A program made the position numbers and the translations under genes. A stretch of 51,944 nt of DNA from Rhodobacteraceae bacterium REDSEA-S34_B6 (GTDB lineage Bacteria; Pseudomonadota; Alphaproteobacteria; Rhodobacterales; Rhodobacteraceae). Each line of letters begins with the position of its first letter. Positions within the stretch are counted from its first letter, which is position 1. Of the stretch, positions 1 to 10,235 are shown piece after piece. Location: the NCBI GenBank assembly GCA_001627925.1, contig LUQC01000036.1, positions 1-51,944 on the forward strand, in the 5' to 3' direction. The notes below the pieces were generated by a model. The model did not search any database, was not told the origin of the DNA, and saw only the letters and a program-made list of their open reading frames with translations.

Positions 1-1
1 A

Positions 2-289
2 TCACGATATGAAGAAGCTGGTGAACACCATGAACATTTAATTGATGTTGAGAGTGGTGAAATAATAGAATTTCAGAATGAAGAACTTGAAGAAATGAAA
101 AGACAAGTTGCTCTTAATAATTGGCAGCTGGATAACGGCTACGTTATTTTATGCGTTGCGAGGGCTAAGTCTGATATTACTCTGGAAATAGGCACCGAAA
201 GTCATGACAAATTGTACCGAAACCCATTTTTAGAACCATTGAAATCATACCAGCTAAAGGCTGATATTGCTTCAAAGGAGGACATTTAA
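2..289 (+). CDS. Fur-family metalloregulator (Fur/Mur type), C-terminal part
   Basis: The frame is open from the window edge, so the N-terminal winged-helix domain lies outside. What is visible is the dimerisation and metal-binding half: HHEHLIDVESGEIIEF corresponds to the Fur signature with clustered histidines and a following acidic strand. The ATG at 95 is internal, since the signature lies upstream of it in the same frame. There are no CxxC zinc-binding pairs, which is common in alphaproteobacterial Fur/Mur proteins. About 35 residues follow the point where Fur proteins normally end. Family assignment is good; whether it senses iron or manganese cannot be told. The stop codon touches the TTG start of the next gene, suggesting cotranscription. 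Confidence 0.8.
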   Translation, partial: SRYEEAGEHHEHLIDVESGEIIEFQNEELEEMKRQVALNNWQLDNGYVILCVARAKSDITLEIGTESHDKLYRNPFLEPLKSYQLKADIASKEDI

Positions 290-754
290 TTGCCAGAAGC
301 AGATATAGATCGCATTTATGATTATGACCCAATGTACCTCGCTGACATTCTTAAATCAGTTAAAACGATTGCGATGGTGGGTGCGAGCGGAGATAAAACA
401 AAATTTAGTTACGGGGTTTTACGACAACTAAGCGAAATAGGTTATGACATACTTCCTATAAACCCAAACCCAAAAATTACAGAAATACGTGGACTTAGAG
501 TTTACCGTTCTCTTAAAGATATTGATAAGCAAATTGATATGGTAGAAGTGTTCCGGCCTGCAAACGAACTTTATGGAATAGCGGAACAAGCTATCGAGGT
601 TGGAGCAAAAGTCCTATGGGGGCAAATAGGTGTATATGACGACAGTGCCGCCAAATTAGCCGAGTCTGCGGGATTGAAAGTCGTAATGAATAGATGTCCA
701 AAAATTGAATTATTTAGGCCCTTCTGGAAACCGAGGCTAGATCTTAAAATATAG
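290..754 (+). CDS. CoA-binding domain protein (YccU-like)
   Basis: This 154-residue protein matches the small stand-alone CoA-binding family with a Rossmann fold. The nucleotide-binding turn is TIAMVGASGDKTKFSYGV (around residues 26-43), followed by PINPN and the later segment VLWGQIG, all typical of the family. The start is a TTG directly after the upstream stop, supported by a strong AAGGAGG at 275-281. No catalytic activity is known for the family; it probably senses or binds CoA esters. The position between a Fur-type regulator and a rhodanese/thiolase pair does not reveal a pathway. Confidence 0.85.
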   Translation: MPEADIDRIYDYDPMYLADILKSVKTIAMVGASGDKTKFSYGVLRQLSEIGYDILPINPNPKITEIRGLRVYRSLKDIDKQIDMVEVFRPANELYGIAEQAIEVGAKVLWGQIGVYDDSAAKLAESAGLKVVMNRCPKIELFRPFWKPRLDLKI

Positions 755-833
755 CATTTCGGTCAGGTTTGATCGCTGACTGACTACCCCAATGAAATCG
801 ACTTAACCAAAACACTAATTTAAAGGGCACCAA

Positions 834-1229
834 ATGGGTCAAAGTATAAGTACCAGTATAAAGAAAATAGTTAAAGAGGCCATGACTTCGGTAGACTCAA
901 TTTCAGTCCAGGACGCTAAATCATTGGTTGGTAACGATAAATATCAATTCGTAGATGTTAGAGAACGGTCTGAACAGCAAAAAGTAGGTGTAATACCAGG
1001 AGCTATTTTATCATCAAGGGGTATGATCGAATTCCATATCGACCCAGATAGTCCTTTACATAAATCAGACTTTTCTCAGGACACAACATACATTTTCTAT
1101 TGTGCTTCTGGCGCACGCTCAGCACTTGCAGCAGTTGCAGCTAAAGATATGGGACTTAAACCAGTGATAAATTTAGCCGGTGGCATCACCGAATGGATAA
1201 AAAACAACGGTTCTATTACGGACACATAA
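834..1229 (+). CDS. rhodanese-like domain protein (sulfurtransferase)
   Basis: A single-domain rhodanese of 131 residues. FVDVRERSE (residues 39-47) is the usual N-terminal CH2A-like motif, and the active-site loop is CASGAR with the catalytic cysteine at residue 90, followed by LAGGITEW. Such proteins transfer sulfane sulfur through a cysteine persulfide; the acceptor is unknown. There is no signal peptide, so it should be cytosolic. The start ATG has an AAGGG sequence upstream. The gene ends one base before the thiolase ATG, so the two are probably translated from one mRNA. Confidence 0.87.
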   Translation: MGQSISTSIKKIVKEAMTSVDSISVQDAKSLVGNDKYQFVDVRERSEQQKVGVIPGAILSSRGMIEFHIDPDSPLHKSDFSQDTTYIFYCASGARSALAAVAAKDMGLKPVINLAGGITEWIKNNGSITDT

Positions 1230-1230
1230 A

Positions 1231-2415
1231 ATGGCAGATATTTTTATATCTTCAGCAGTAAGAACCGCAATAGGATCTTTTGGTGGTTCACTGTCAGGCT
1301 TATCGCTGAGTGAATTGGCAACCCATGTGGGAAAAGAAGCGATAAATAGGGCCGGAATAGCTCCAGATAAAATTGAACAGACAGTTTTTGGAAATGTTAT
1401 TCACACTGAGCCTCGAGATATGTATTTATCGCGCGTAGCCGCGATAAACTCAGGGGTCCCACAAGAATCCCCTGCTCTGACCTTAAACCGTCTTTGTGGC
1501 AGCGGTTTACAGGCTGTAGTTACGGCTTATGAACAAATTTTATTAGGTCGCTCCTGCGTTAATCTGGCTGGAGGCGCAGAGTGCATGAGCCGCGTCGGTC
1601 ACATCCTACAGTCAGCTCGATTTGGGCAAAAAATGGGACATGTAAGTGCAATTGATATGATGACAGGAGCACTTACAGATCCATTTGGCAACGGGCACAT
1701 GGGAAACACTGCCGAAAATGTAGCAAAAAAAATGAGCGTAACGCGAGACGCACAAGATGAGCTAGCATATAACAGTCATCTACGAGCTGCTAAGGCAATT
1801 AAAGCCGGGTATTTCAAAGAGCAAATTCTGCCAATAGCAATCCAAATCGGAAAAAAGCAAGAGGTTTTTGATACAGATGAGCACTACAGAAAGGCAGTTA
1901 GCTTACTGGATTTTACTAAACTGAAACCTGCTTTTGATAGCGAAGGCACGGTAACGGCAGGTAACTCATCTGGAATAAATGACGGAGCCGCTGCTTTAGT
2001 CCTTGCCAACGAGCGTTCAGTTTCAAAGTACTCTATGCCTGTCATGGCTAAAATTATATCATATGGACTAAAAGGCGTAGCTCCAAATTTAATGGGGCTC
2101 GGGCCAATACCAGCAGTACATGAGGCGCTATCACTCGCCGGACTAAATATTTCACAAATTGACTGTATTGAGTCAAATGAGGCATTTGCAGCCCAGGCCT
2201 GTGCAGTGGCGAGAGAATTAAACTTTGACCCAGCAATAACCAACCCAAATGGCGGGGCAATAGCTCTTGGACATCCTGTTGGAGCATCTGGCGCCATAAT
2301 TCTGACCAAGCTAATTTACGAATTAAAACGGCAAGATGGTCGATATGGTTTGGCAACAATGTGTATTGGCGGCGGCCAGGGGATTGCGGTCATCATAGAG
2401 AATGTTAAAACGTAA
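1231..2415 (+). CDS. acetyl-CoA acetyltransferase (thiolase)
   Basis: Full-length thiolase of 394 residues. The acyl-accepting cysteine is in NRLCGSGLQ (Cys89), and the C-terminal active-site elements are NEAFAAQ, GHPVGASG (His348) and CIGGGQG (Cys378). This set is that of biosynthetic acetoacetyl-CoA thiolases (PhaA/AtoB/BktB group), which condense two acetyl-CoA or run in reverse. No reductase or PHB synthase gene is next to it, so a role in PHB, ketone body or amino-acid catabolism cannot be chosen. It follows the rhodanese gene with a one-base gap. Confidence 0.92.
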   Translation: MADIFISSAVRTAIGSFGGSLSGLSLSELATHVGKEAINRAGIAPDKIEQTVFGNVIHTEPRDMYLSRVAAINSGVPQESPALTLNRLCGSGLQAVVTAYEQILLGRSCVNLAGGAECMSRVGHILQSARFGQKMGHVSAIDMMTGALTDPFGNGHMGNTAENVAKKMSVTRDAQDELAYNSHLRAAKAIKAGYFKEQILPIAIQIGKKQEVFDTDEHYRKAVSLLDFTKLKPAFDSEGTVTAGNSSGINDGAAALVLANERSVSKYSMPVMAKIISYGLKGVAPNLMGLGPIPAVHEALSLAGLNISQIDCIESNEAFAAQACAVARELNFDPAITNPNGGAIALGHPVGASGAIILTKLIYELKRQDGRYGLATMCIGGGQGIAVIIENVKT

Positions 2416-2547
2416 TTTTCGTTAAAATCATTAAACTAACTTTATAATTATTTAACTTAATTTTAATGAGATATTGTTATCTTGTGCCTTTTAATTTCAC
2501 TCTAAAAAAGGTAATTGCAGCTAAATCGAGGAAACGGCGAGAATTTT

Positions 2548-5427
2548 ATGGCACTGGAAAAAACTTTCGACGCTAAATCAGCAGAAAAGAGAATTTATGA
2601 AAATTGGGAAAAAGAAAATTGCTTTAGAGCAGGAGCAAACGCATCGAGAAAAGAAGCATACTCCATAATGATCCCTCCTCCCAATGTTACTGGAGTCCTT
2701 CACATTGGGCATGCATTCAACAATACTCTCCAAGATATACTTATTCGATGGAAACGGATGCAAGGATATAACACTCTATGGCAGCCGGGGACAGATCATG
2801 CTGGCATAGCAACTCAAATGGTTGTGGAACGGGAGTTGGCAAAAAACCCGGAGAATCAAACTCGCCAGGAAATGGGCCGAAATGAATTTCTAAAAAATGT
2901 TTGGAAGTGGAAAAAACAGTCCGGAGATACAATCATCAATCAATTGAAGAGGCTTGGTGCAAGTTGTGATTGGGAACGCACAGCTTTTACGATGTCTGGC
3001 GCCCCTGGCTCACCGGCCGAAGACAGCGGAAACTTTCATGATGCTGTTATAAAAGTATTTGTCGAAATGTATAATAAAGGTCTGATATATCGCGGCAAAA
3101 GATTAGTAAATTGGGATCCACATTTTGAAACTGCTATTTCGGATTTAGAAGTAGAAAATATCGAAGTTGCCGGAAAAATGTGGCATTTTAAATACCCACT
3201 TCAAAATAATGAAACTTATCTTCATATAGAGCACGATGTTGACAGTAATATCGTGAAAGAAGAAATTCGCGATTACATTTCTATCGCCACAACTCGACCG
3301 GAAACGATGTTAGGTGATGGCGCTATTGCAGTAAATCCAAAAGATGAAAGATACGCTTCAATTATAGGAAAATACTGTGAAATTCCGGTTGGACCAAAAG
3401 AACACAGACGACTGATTCCTATCATAGCTGATGAATATCCCGATCCAGACTTTGGTTCTGGTGCTGTTAAAATTACAGGGGCTCATGATTTTAACGATTA
3501 TCAGGTAGCTAAAAGAAATAATATTCCACTTTATCGGCTTATGGATACGAAAGGACGAATGAGAAACGATGGAGCTCCATATAAAGAAGCCGCATCACTG
3601 GCAGTGAATTTTTCCAGAGGTGGCGAATTCAGTGAAGCAGAAATAGACAGTTTAAACCTTGTACCAGAAGAGTTTCGTGGCTTGGATCGTTTTGAAGCGC
3701 GAAAGCTAATTGTTGATCACATTACAGATCAAGGCTTGGCCGTATATATTGATAAAGAACAACCAAATGGGGAGCACAGTGGAAACATCCCATTTGTTGA
3801 AGAAAAACCAATTATGCAACCCTTTGGCGATCGATCCAAAGTCGTAATAGAGCCCATGCTTACCGACCAATGGTTCGTTGATACAGCAAAAATAGTTGGA
3901 CCAGCTTTGGATGCCGTAAAGTCGGGGAAAGTAGAGATAATACCGAATAGTGATAAGAAAACATATTATCATTGGTTAGAAAATATAGAACCATGGTGTA
4001 TTTCTCGCCAATTGTGGTGGGGACATCAAATCCCAGTTTGGTTTGACCAAGATGGAAACCAGTACTGTGCCATTAACAAAGAAGACGCTCAGCGACTGGC
4101 AGGTAGCGGAGCTAAGTTAACAAGAGACCCCGACGTTTTGGATACATGGTTCTCTTCTGGACTTTGGCCTATTGGTACACTGGGATGGCCTGAAGAAACG
4201 CAACAGATGGAGGATTATTTCCCAACAAGCACCTTAATTACAGCCCATGATATTCTATTTTTCTGGGTTGCTAGAATGATGATGATGCAATTAGCAGTGG
4301 TTAATGAAATACCATTTTCATCTGTTTATTTACACGGCCTCGTTAGAGATGCAAAGGGTAGAAAGATGTCGAAATCCACAGGAAATGTGATCGACCCCTT
4401 GGATATAATTGAGGAATACGGGGCTGACTCTTTACGTTTTACAAATGCGGCAATGGCGTCAATCGGGGGCGTTTTAAAATTAGATATGCAGCGTATACAA
4501 GGATACCGTAATTTTGGAACAAAGTTATGGAATGCAGCCCGTTATGCTGAAATGAATGGAGCTAAACCAAATAACGGAAATTTACCCAGTCCAGTGGAAA
4601 ATCTTAATAAATGGATAATGGGTGAAACCGCAAAAGTATTGAGTGAAGTTCAAATTTCATTTGAAAACTTCCGATTTAATGACGCTGCTAATGCTCTCTA
4701 TGCATTCGTCTGGGGAAAGGTTTGCGATTGGTATGTAGAGCTGTCTAAACCACTCTTTAGTTCATCAAATACAAAGGTAATTGCTGAAACTCAAGAAACC
4801 ATGGGTTGGGTAATTGATCAGTGCTTAATATTATTACATCCAATAATGCCGTTTATCACAGAAGAACTCTGGAGTTCACTTGGAAAGCGCAGTAATCTAT
4901 TAGTTCATGAGAACTGGCCAAATTATAATGCGTTGGACTTGGTTGACCCCGAAGCCGACCAAGAAATGAATTGGGTTATATCTTTAATAGAAAACATTCG
5001 CAGTGCAAGGCAGCAAATGCATGTACCAGCGGGACTGAAAATTCCTCTGATTTATCAGGAAATGACCACAGAGGCTGAAAAAACTTTTGAACGAAATTCG
5101 ATCATGATTATGAAATTGGCACGCATTAGTCATGCGGAAAAAAGTAGCAGATTTCCGAAAGGAACCGTTTCTGTCAGTGCCTCAGGGGCAATATTTGGCC
5201 TTCCTCTGGCAAATGTTATTGATATTGACGCTGAAAAAAACCGACTGGTTAAAACTAACGAAAAATTAATTAAAGAAATCAGTTCAATGGAAGGTAGGCT
5301 GAACAATCCAAAATTTGTTAAAAGTGCCCCTCCGGAAGTCGTAAACGAAACAAGGGAAAATCTCGAGAAAAGAAAAGAGGAAGAAGCACAAATTACGAAT
5401 GCACTAAAGAGGCTAGAAGAAATTTAA
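2548..5427 (+). CDS. valS: valyl-tRNA synthetase
   Basis: Charges tRNA-Val in the cytosol. The protein (959 residues) has the class I signatures HIGH (residues 52-55) and KMSKS (606-610), the CP1 editing domain between them (for example [10 protein letters not shown]), the anticodon-binding domain and a C-terminal coiled coil rich in Glu and Lys. The open frame reaches a TTG at 2515, but the ATG at 2548 is preferred: it begins [10 protein letters not shown], as alphaproteobacterial ValRS do, with purine-rich GAGGAAACGG upstream. About 130 AT-rich bases upstream hold no gene and probably the promoter. Confidence 0.96.
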   Translation: MALEKTFDAKSAEKRIYENWEKENCFRAGANASRKEAYSIMIPPPNVTGVLHIGHAFNNTLQDILIRWKRMQGYNTLWQPGTDHAGIATQMVVERELAKNPENQTRQEMGRNEFLKNVWKWKKQSGDTIINQLKRLGASCDWERTAFTMSGAPGSPAEDSGNFHDAVIKVFVEMYNKGLIYRGKRLVNWDPHFETAISDLEVENIEVAGKMWHFKYPLQNNETYLHIEHDVDSNIVKEEIRDYISIATTRPETMLGDGAIAVNPKDERYASIIGKYCEIPVGPKEHRRLIPIIADEYPDPDFGSGAVKITGAHDFNDYQVAKRNNIPLYRLMDTKGRMRNDGAPYKEAASLAVNFSRGGEFSEAEIDSLNLVPEEFRGLDRFEARKLIVDHITDQGLAVYIDKEQPNGEHSGNIPFVEEKPIMQPFGDRSKVVIEPMLTDQWFVDTAKIVGPALDAVKSGKVEIIPNSDKKTYYHWLENIEPWCISRQLWWGHQIPVWFDQDGNQYCAINKEDAQRLAGSGAKLTRDPDVLDTWFSSGLWPIGTLGWPEETQQMEDYFPTSTLITAHDILFFWVARMMMMQLAVVNEIPFSSVYLHGLVRDAKGRKMSKSTGNVIDPLDIIEEYGADSLRFTNAAMASIGGVLKLDMQRIQGYRNFGTKLWNAARYAEMNGAKPNNGNLPSPVENLNKWIMGETAKVLSEVQISFENFRFNDAANALYAFVWGKVCDWYVELSKPLFSSSNTKVIAETQETMGWVIDQCLILLHPIMPFITEELWSSLGKRSNLLVHENWPNYNALDLVDPEADQEMNWVISLIENIRSARQQMHVPAGLKIPLIYQEMTTEAEKTFERNSIMIMKLARISHAEKSSRFPKGTVSVSASGAIFGLPLANVIDIDAEKNRLVKTNEKLIKEISSMEGRLNNPKFVKSAPPEVVNETRENLEKRKEEEAQITNALKRLEEI

Positions 5428-5477
5428 GAGCAAATTGAAATATATTATGCTACACTAAAACCTTACCGACTTATTAT

Positions 5478-5552
5478 TTATTCTAAATTGCGACCCTCTG
5501 GACCAGACATGTCAAAGCCAAGATGCCGTGCGACCGTAAATATATCCTTATC
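5478..5552 (-). pseudogene. trpB: out-of-frame C-terminal remnant of trpB
   Basis: Immediately after the premature trpB stop, the neighbouring minus-strand frame encodes [16 protein letters not shown] followed by about eight residues and a TAA. This is the normal C-terminus of alphaproteobacterial TrpB, which directly follows a Gly-Arg-Gly motif. It begins within one or two bases of the point where the main frame leaves the TrpB sequence, so the two pieces are parts of one gene separated by a deletion of roughly 16 codons that is not a multiple of three. Confidence 0.8.
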
Positions 5553-6678
5553 CAGGAGCAATTTTTTCCACATGAGCAAGTGCATGAGAAGGTTCCAAAG
5601 CTGGAATGATACCTTCGGCTTTACAGCACAGTTCAAAAGCGCCTAAAGCTTCTTTATCTGTGATTGAGACATATTTTGCTCTTCCAATTTCATGTAACCA
5701 CGCATGCTCAGGACCTATTCCAGGATAATCTAAGCCCGCTGAAATCGAAAAGCCTTCTAATATCTGGCCATCATTATCCTGTAGTAGGTATGTTCTATTA
5801 CCGTGCAGTACGCCAGGCCTTCCACCGGTTAACGAAGCACAATGCTCCATTTTGCCATTGACGCCTTTACCACCTGCTTCAACCCCAATTATCTCCACAT
5901 CTTTGTCATCAAGGAAGGGATAAAATAAACCCATAGCGTTAGACCCACCCCCGATTGCTGCAATTAATGTATTGGGCAATCGACCTTCTGCCTCCATCAT
6001 TTGGTCTTTAGCCTCTTTACCGATAATAGATTGAAAGTCGCGAACCATCGCTGGGTAAGGATGAGGACCTGCAACCGTACCTATACAATAAAAAGTATCT
6101 CTTACATTCGTTACCCAATCCCTCAAAGCGTCATTCATAGCGTCTTTAAGTGTACCCCTACCTGAGGTAACTGGAATAACCTCGGCACCAAGTAGTTTCA
6201 TACGAAATACATTTGGTGCCTGACGCTCCACATCATGTGAGCCCATGTAAACGATACACTTTAAACCAAACTTTGCACATACAGTTGCCGTTGCAACACC
6301 ATGTTGACCCGCCCCAGTTTCAGCTATAATGCGGCTCTTTCCCATTCTCCTCGCCAATATAATTTGACCAAGAACATTATTAATCTTATGGGCGCCAGTA
6401 TGGTTTAATTCATCTCGTTTTAGATAAATTTTTGCTCCACCAAGCCTCTCAGTTAAACGCTCAGCAAAGTATAAAGGACTAGGCCTGCCGACATAATGCT
6501 TCCATAGGTAGTCCATTTCCTCCCAGAACTCGGGGTCCAACTTAGCTTTTTCATATTGGTCTTCTAATTCCAGTATTAATGGCATCAAGGTTTCAGATAC
6601 AAAACGTCCACCGAACTGCCCAAACCTACCTTTTTCGTCAGGACCAGTCATAAAACTATTGAAAAGATCATTGGCCAC
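5548..6678 (-). CDS. trpB: tryptophan synthase beta chain, 3' end disrupted
   Basis: TrpB joins indole to L-serine using PLP, as part of the alpha2-beta2 complex. The PLP lysine is in HTGAHKINN (about residue 98) and the phosphate-binding loop is GGGSNAMG. The start is a GTG at 6678 with AGGAG ten bases upstream, giving [20 protein letters not shown], the usual N-terminus; the longer frame to 6708 is less likely. The frame stops right after [15 protein letters not shown] at 376 residues, about 30 short. The expected segment ending in (S/C)GRG, whose Ser/Cys contacts the PLP ring nitrogen in known TrpB structures, is missing, and the true tail lies in another frame (5478-5552). Either the gene is damaged or the sequence has an error. 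Last gene of an ihfB-lapA-trpF-trpB run. Confidence 0.85.
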   Translation of the reverse strand: MANDLFNSFMTGPDEKGRFGQFGGRFVSETLMPLILELEDQYEKAKLDPEFWEEMDYLWKHYVGRPSPLYFAERLTERLGGAKIYLKRDELNHTGAHKINNVLGQIILARRMGKSRIIAETGAGQHGVATATVCAKFGLKCIVYMGSHDVERQAPNVFRMKLLGAEVIPVTSGRGTLKDAMNDALRDWVTNVRDTFYCIGTVAGPHPYPAMVRDFQSIIGKEAKDQMMEAEGRLPNTLIAAIGGGSNAMGLFYPFLDDKDVEIIGVEAGGKGVNGKMEHCASLTGGRPGVLHGNRTYLLQDNDGQILEGFSISAGLDYPGIGPEHAWLHEIGRAKYVSITDKEALGAFELCCKAEGIIPALEPSHALAHVEKIAPG

Positions 6679-6763
6679 TAAAATCGAGCTCCTATTAAAT
6701 TTTAACATTCCGATACTAATTTGTTATATTACTTGCCGCCAAGTTCAAGGGATTTTAGTTATA

Positions 6764-7441
6764 TTAGTTACCAAAATTGAAATTGTCCAAAGCCTGCATG
6801 AAATTCTTCATCTTAGCCGCATCTTTAATACCAGGGCTCAGCTCCACACTACTTGATAAATCCAGCTGCTTTGCATTGGTTATTTTCACGGCTGTTTGAA
6901 CATTACCGGCATTCAATCCCCCTGCCAACATCCAGGGCTTTGACCAGCTTTTATTTGCAAGAATAGACCAATCAAATTGCACCCCATTTCCACCAGGTAA
7001 AGCGTCTATATTCGCAGGTTTTGCATCGAATAGAATTTGATCACAAACTTCGCAAAATGACTTTACTTTGTCTAAATCTCTTTCAGAAGAAATACCAACG
7101 GCCTTCATAACCGGCAGACCGTATCGCATTTTGATCTCGTGTACTAGCTTCGGACTTTCGGAGCCATGCAATTGTATCATATCTATTGGGACCTTGCTTA
7201 TGAGTTCATCCAAATAGGAAAATTCGGCATCTACGACTAACGCTACTTTAGCCAATTCGGTTGGCGCCTCTAGGGCTAGTTTACGACCTAGTTCGAACGT
7301 CAAAGCACGAGGAGACTTTTCAAAAAATACAAAACCTGCGTATCTAGCGCCTATGGAAGCTGCGAGCCTAATATCATTTAAAGACGTTAACCCACAAATT
7401 TTAACCGCAATTGGGTCAATTTCTTTTAAGCTGTGGCTCAT
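6764..7441 (-). CDS. trpF: phosphoribosylanthranilate isomerase
   Basis: Third step of tryptophan synthesis: Amadori rearrangement of phosphoribosylanthranilate to CdRP. The 225-residue TIM barrel has the catalytic cysteine in VKICGLT near the N-terminus and the general acid aspartate in LFDAK; MLAGGLNAGNV and LDLSSSVELSPGIKD are the phosphate-binding loops. The start overlaps the stop of the lapA-like gene by four bases (ATGA), so translation is probably coupled. It lies just upstream of trpB in the usual Rhodobacterales order; trpA is not in the window. Confidence 0.94.
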   Translation of the reverse strand: MSHSLKEIDPIAVKICGLTSLNDIRLAASIGARYAGFVFFEKSPRALTFELGRKLALEAPTELAKVALVVDAEFSYLDELISKVPIDMIQLHGSESPKLVHEIKMRYGLPVMKAVGISSERDLDKVKSFCEVCDQILFDAKPANIDALPGGNGVQFDWSILANKSWSKPWMLAGGLNAGNVQTAVKITNAKQLDLSSSVELSPGIKDAAKMKNFMQALDNFNFGN

Positions 7442-7800
7442 CGGTTTGATTGATTATTATTGAGAAGCAGAAGAACCTCATCTTCGTTTTGCCCGGTGTC
7501 ACGCTTCAACTGATTTAACTCGTTTTCTACTCTAGCAAGATCCTTAGATTTTCTATTCGAAGCAGATCTATGTTTCATTTCCCTAATCCACTCCCAAACA
7601 AAACCCACGAAAAGTCCAAAAATAACACCACTTAGAAATAGAACAAACACTGGAATTGACAAACTCACACCAATACCAAGTAAACCATCAAGTTCACTGG
7701 GCAGCAATCTGACATTCACTAATTCTCTGTTAGCGATAGCTAGGGTCAAAATTATGACGGAAAGACAAGTTAAGAAAATAACTCGTATGTAACGCGTCAA
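7438..7800 (-). CDS. LapA-domain membrane protein (DUF1049)
   Basis: A 120-residue inner-membrane protein with two predicted transmembrane segments (about residues 5-23 and 46-70) and a charged, probably coiled-coil C-terminal tail. This is the LapA/YciS architecture, proteins that in enterobacteria work with LapB in control of lipopolysaccharide assembly. The position between ihfB and trpF is typical of Rhodobacterales. It begins three bases downstream of the ihfB stop and overlaps trpF by four bases. No lapB-like partner is next to it. Confidence 0.75.
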   Translation of the reverse strand: MTRYIRVIFLTCLSVIILTLAIANRELVNVRLLPSELDGLLGIGVSLSIPVFVLFLSGVIFGLFVGFVWEWIREMKHRSASNRKSKDLARVENELNQLKRDTGQNEDEVLLLLNNNQSNR

Positions 7801-7803
7801 ATA

Positions 7804-8088
7804 TTAAGCCTTCCCGTTAAGTCTATCACGCAAGAGTTTTCCAGTTTTAAAAAATGGAACCTTTTTCTGATCTACACTGACTGCCTCACCAGTTCTAGGA
7901 TTACGTCCCACTCTTGCACCACGCGTTTTAACTGAAAAAGCGCCAAAACCTCTGAGTTCAACTCTATCACCATTTGCTAGAGCATCCGTAATCTCTTCAA
8001 ATATGGTATTCACGATTCTTTCTACATCACGTTGGAAAAGATGTGGATTTTCATCCGCAATTTTTTGAATTAATTCCGATCGGATCAT
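7804..8088 (-). CDS. ihfB: integration host factor subunit beta
   Basis: DNA-bending nucleoid protein of 94 residues that acts as a heterodimer with IHF-alpha. It opens [17 protein letters not shown], contains the core [10 protein letters not shown], and the beta-ribbon arm motif [10 protein letters not shown] with the intercalating proline. It lies downstream of rpsA in transcription order, as in many proteobacteria, but the rpsA terminator separates them, so it likely has its own promoter in 8089-8283. Confidence 0.94.
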   Translation of the reverse strand: MIRSELIQKIADENPHLFQRDVERIVNTIFEEITDALANGDRVELRGFGAFSVKTRGARVGRNPRTGEAVSVDQKKVPFFKTGKLLRDRLNGKA

Positions 8089-8283
8089 CGGGTCGTCTCC
8101 CTGGCATTTTTAGTTGTAGCAGTTCAACTATAATCATCAGTCCCACTAAATTAAAATCATTTCTCGTCCTAAAGTATTATTTTTTAACGAATTACTATTA
8201 CAAAAAGATATATTTTTCTAATTTAAGATGCGTTGTTAGTGTTATATTCCAAGTTTAAATGCAATTTCTCACATCTAACGAAT

Positions 8284-8316
8284 CAATAAAAAAACCCCGC
8301 ATGTCAAACGCGGGGC
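8284..8316 (-). terminator. intrinsic terminator of rpsA
   Basis: On the minus strand CCCCGC (8315-8310 side) and GCGGGG (8300-8295) form a six-pair GC stem with a nine-base loop, followed by an uninterrupted run of seven T. It sits about 25 bases after the rpsA stop codon. Confidence 0.9.
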
Positions 8317-8341
8317 TTATAACTTTTGAAAATGTTATAAA

Positions 8342-10024
8342 TTAATCTTCATCACCCTTAAGTGCTGCGCCCAAGATATCTCCAAGTGAAGCTCCACTAT
8401 CAGATGAGCCATATTGCTCTACAGCTTCCTTTTCCTCAGCAATTTCACGGGCTTTTATTGAGAGACCCAATTTTCTAGTCTTACTATCAACACTGGTCAC
8501 TCTAACATCAACTTTATCACCCGCGCTAAATCTTTCCGGACGCTGTTCTGCGCGGTCCCGACTTAAATCTGATCGACGGATAAATGATTTCATACCTTCG
8601 TATTCAACTTCGATTCCACCATCTTCAATTGACGTAACCTCTACCGTTACAATAGAGCCGCGCTTGACCTTGTCTGTAGCTTGAGCAAATTTATCTCCAC
8701 CCAATGCTTTTATTGACAATGAAATTCGTTCTTTCTCTACATCAATTTCCGTAACTGCCGCTTTCACCATGTCACCCTTACGGAAATTTTGGATTACATC
8801 CTCACCACGCTCATCCCAAGAAATATCACTCAAGTGAACCATTCCATCAATCTCGCCATCCAAACCGATAAAGAGGCCAAATTCAGTGATATTTTTAACT
8901 TCACCCTCAACTTCACTATCAACAGGATGATTCTCAGCAAATACTTCCCACGGATTTCTTTGGCATTGCTTAATCCCTAAAGAAACTCTCCGCTTTACAC
9001 CATCTATTTCCAAGACCATGACGTCAACTTCTTGGCTAGTAGACACAATTTTTCCAGGATGAACGTTCTTTTTAGTCCATGACATCTCAGAAACATGCAC
9101 CAAACCCTCAACGCCAGCCTCTAGTTCAACAAAAGCACCATAATCTGTTATGTTTGTTACAACGCCTTTATGCAGAGACTCTAACGGATATTTACCAGCT
9201 ACCAGTTCCCACGGATCTTCTTCGAGTTGCTTCATTCCCAAGGAAATTCTGTGTGTGTCTTTGTTAATTTTAATAACCTGAACTTTAATAGATTCTCCAA
9301 TAGTCAAAATTTCGGAGGGATGATTAATTCTGCGCCATGCCATATCGGTTACATGAAGAAGACCGTCCACTCCTCCTAAATCAACAAACGCACCGTATTC
9401 AGTAATGTTTTTAACTACACCCTCTACATCGTCACCCTCTGCCAAGTTTCCAATAACTTCCGCTCTTTGTTCAGCGCGACTTTCTTCTAAAATCGCGCGT
9501 CGGGATACGACAATATTACCTCTTCTCCGATCCATTTTCAAAATCTGGAATGGTTGCTTCAAACCCATAAGCGGCCCTGCATCACGAACCGGACGCACGT
9601 CCACTTGAGAACCAGGTAGGAAGGCGACTGCACCACCTAGATCCACGGTGAACCCACCCTTTACACGGCCAAAAATTGCACCATCAACCCTCGCATCGTC
9701 TGCATAAGCTTTTTCAAGTCTATCCCAGGCTTCTTCTCTACGTGCCATTTCACGAGAAATGACAGCTTCGCCTTTGGCATTTTCGACCTGTCTTAAGAAA
9801 ACTTCCACCTCGTCGCCGACCGCGACTTCCGGTGCTTCACCGGGGTTTGCAAATTCTTTTAATTCAACTCTACCCTCCATTTTGTAGCCTACGTCAACGA
9901 TCGCAAAGCCAGCCTCTATAGCAATCACTTTACCTTTAACAACAGAACCTTCTTGGGGGGTATCAATCTTGAAGCTTTCGTTTAGCAGAGCTTCAAATTC
10001 TGCCATAGTTGCATTTTGAGCCAT
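8342..10024 (-). CDS. rpsA: 30S ribosomal protein S1
   Basis: S1 recruits mRNA to the 30S subunit. The 560-residue protein consists of six S1 (OB-fold) repeats; the mRNA-binding repeats carry the recurring pattern ITEYGAFVDLGGVDGLLHVT / ITDYGAFVELEAGVEGLVHV. Length matches proteobacterial S1. It follows cmk in transcription order with a 211-base gap (10025-10235), which probably holds its own promoter; no open frame or known RNA motif was recognised in that gap. A clear intrinsic terminator follows. Confidence 0.97.
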   Translation of the reverse strand: MAQNATMAEFEALLNESFKIDTPQEGSVVKGKVIAIEAGFAIVDVGYKMEGRVELKEFANPGEAPEVAVGDEVEVFLRQVENAKGEAVISREMARREEAWDRLEKAYADDARVDGAIFGRVKGGFTVDLGGAVAFLPGSQVDVRPVRDAGPLMGLKQPFQILKMDRRRGNIVVSRRAILEESRAEQRAEVIGNLAEGDDVEGVVKNITEYGAFVDLGGVDGLLHVTDMAWRRINHPSEILTIGESIKVQVIKINKDTHRISLGMKQLEEDPWELVAGKYPLESLHKGVVTNITDYGAFVELEAGVEGLVHVSEMSWTKKNVHPGKIVSTSQEVDVMVLEIDGVKRRVSLGIKQCQRNPWEVFAENHPVDSEVEGEVKNITEFGLFIGLDGEIDGMVHLSDISWDERGEDVIQNFRKGDMVKAAVTEIDVEKERISLSIKALGGDKFAQATDKVKRGSIVTVEVTSIEDGGIEVEYEGMKSFIRRSDLSRDRAEQRPERFSAGDKVDVRVTSVDSKTRKLGLSIKAREIAEEKEAVEQYGSSDSGASLGDILGAALKGDED

Positions 10025-10235
10025 ATGGTCTCTATATCCTTTACCAAATATTTACTGGCCAGATGGTTGGGTCCACCGGTCTTTAGTTTCGCTTGCCGAG
10101 TACTAATGCGATTAGCCAATAAGAAACAGAGTTATTTGACTACTTTCAAGTGCGCGACGGGCGCGGTTTACATGCTAATTTTCGGTAAATCAAGGGGTTT
10201 CTGCACACTAAATACTCACTCTGATACTTAAGAAA

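Noticed and set aside
1884-2309. A 141-residue minus-strand frame opposite the thiolase.
   Set aside because: Antisense of the thiolase active-site region; no family features.
8342-10024. Repeated stretches in rpsA as a DNA repeat or array.
   Set aside because: They are the diverged S1 domain repeats of the protein; no CRISPR-like spacing anywhere in the window.
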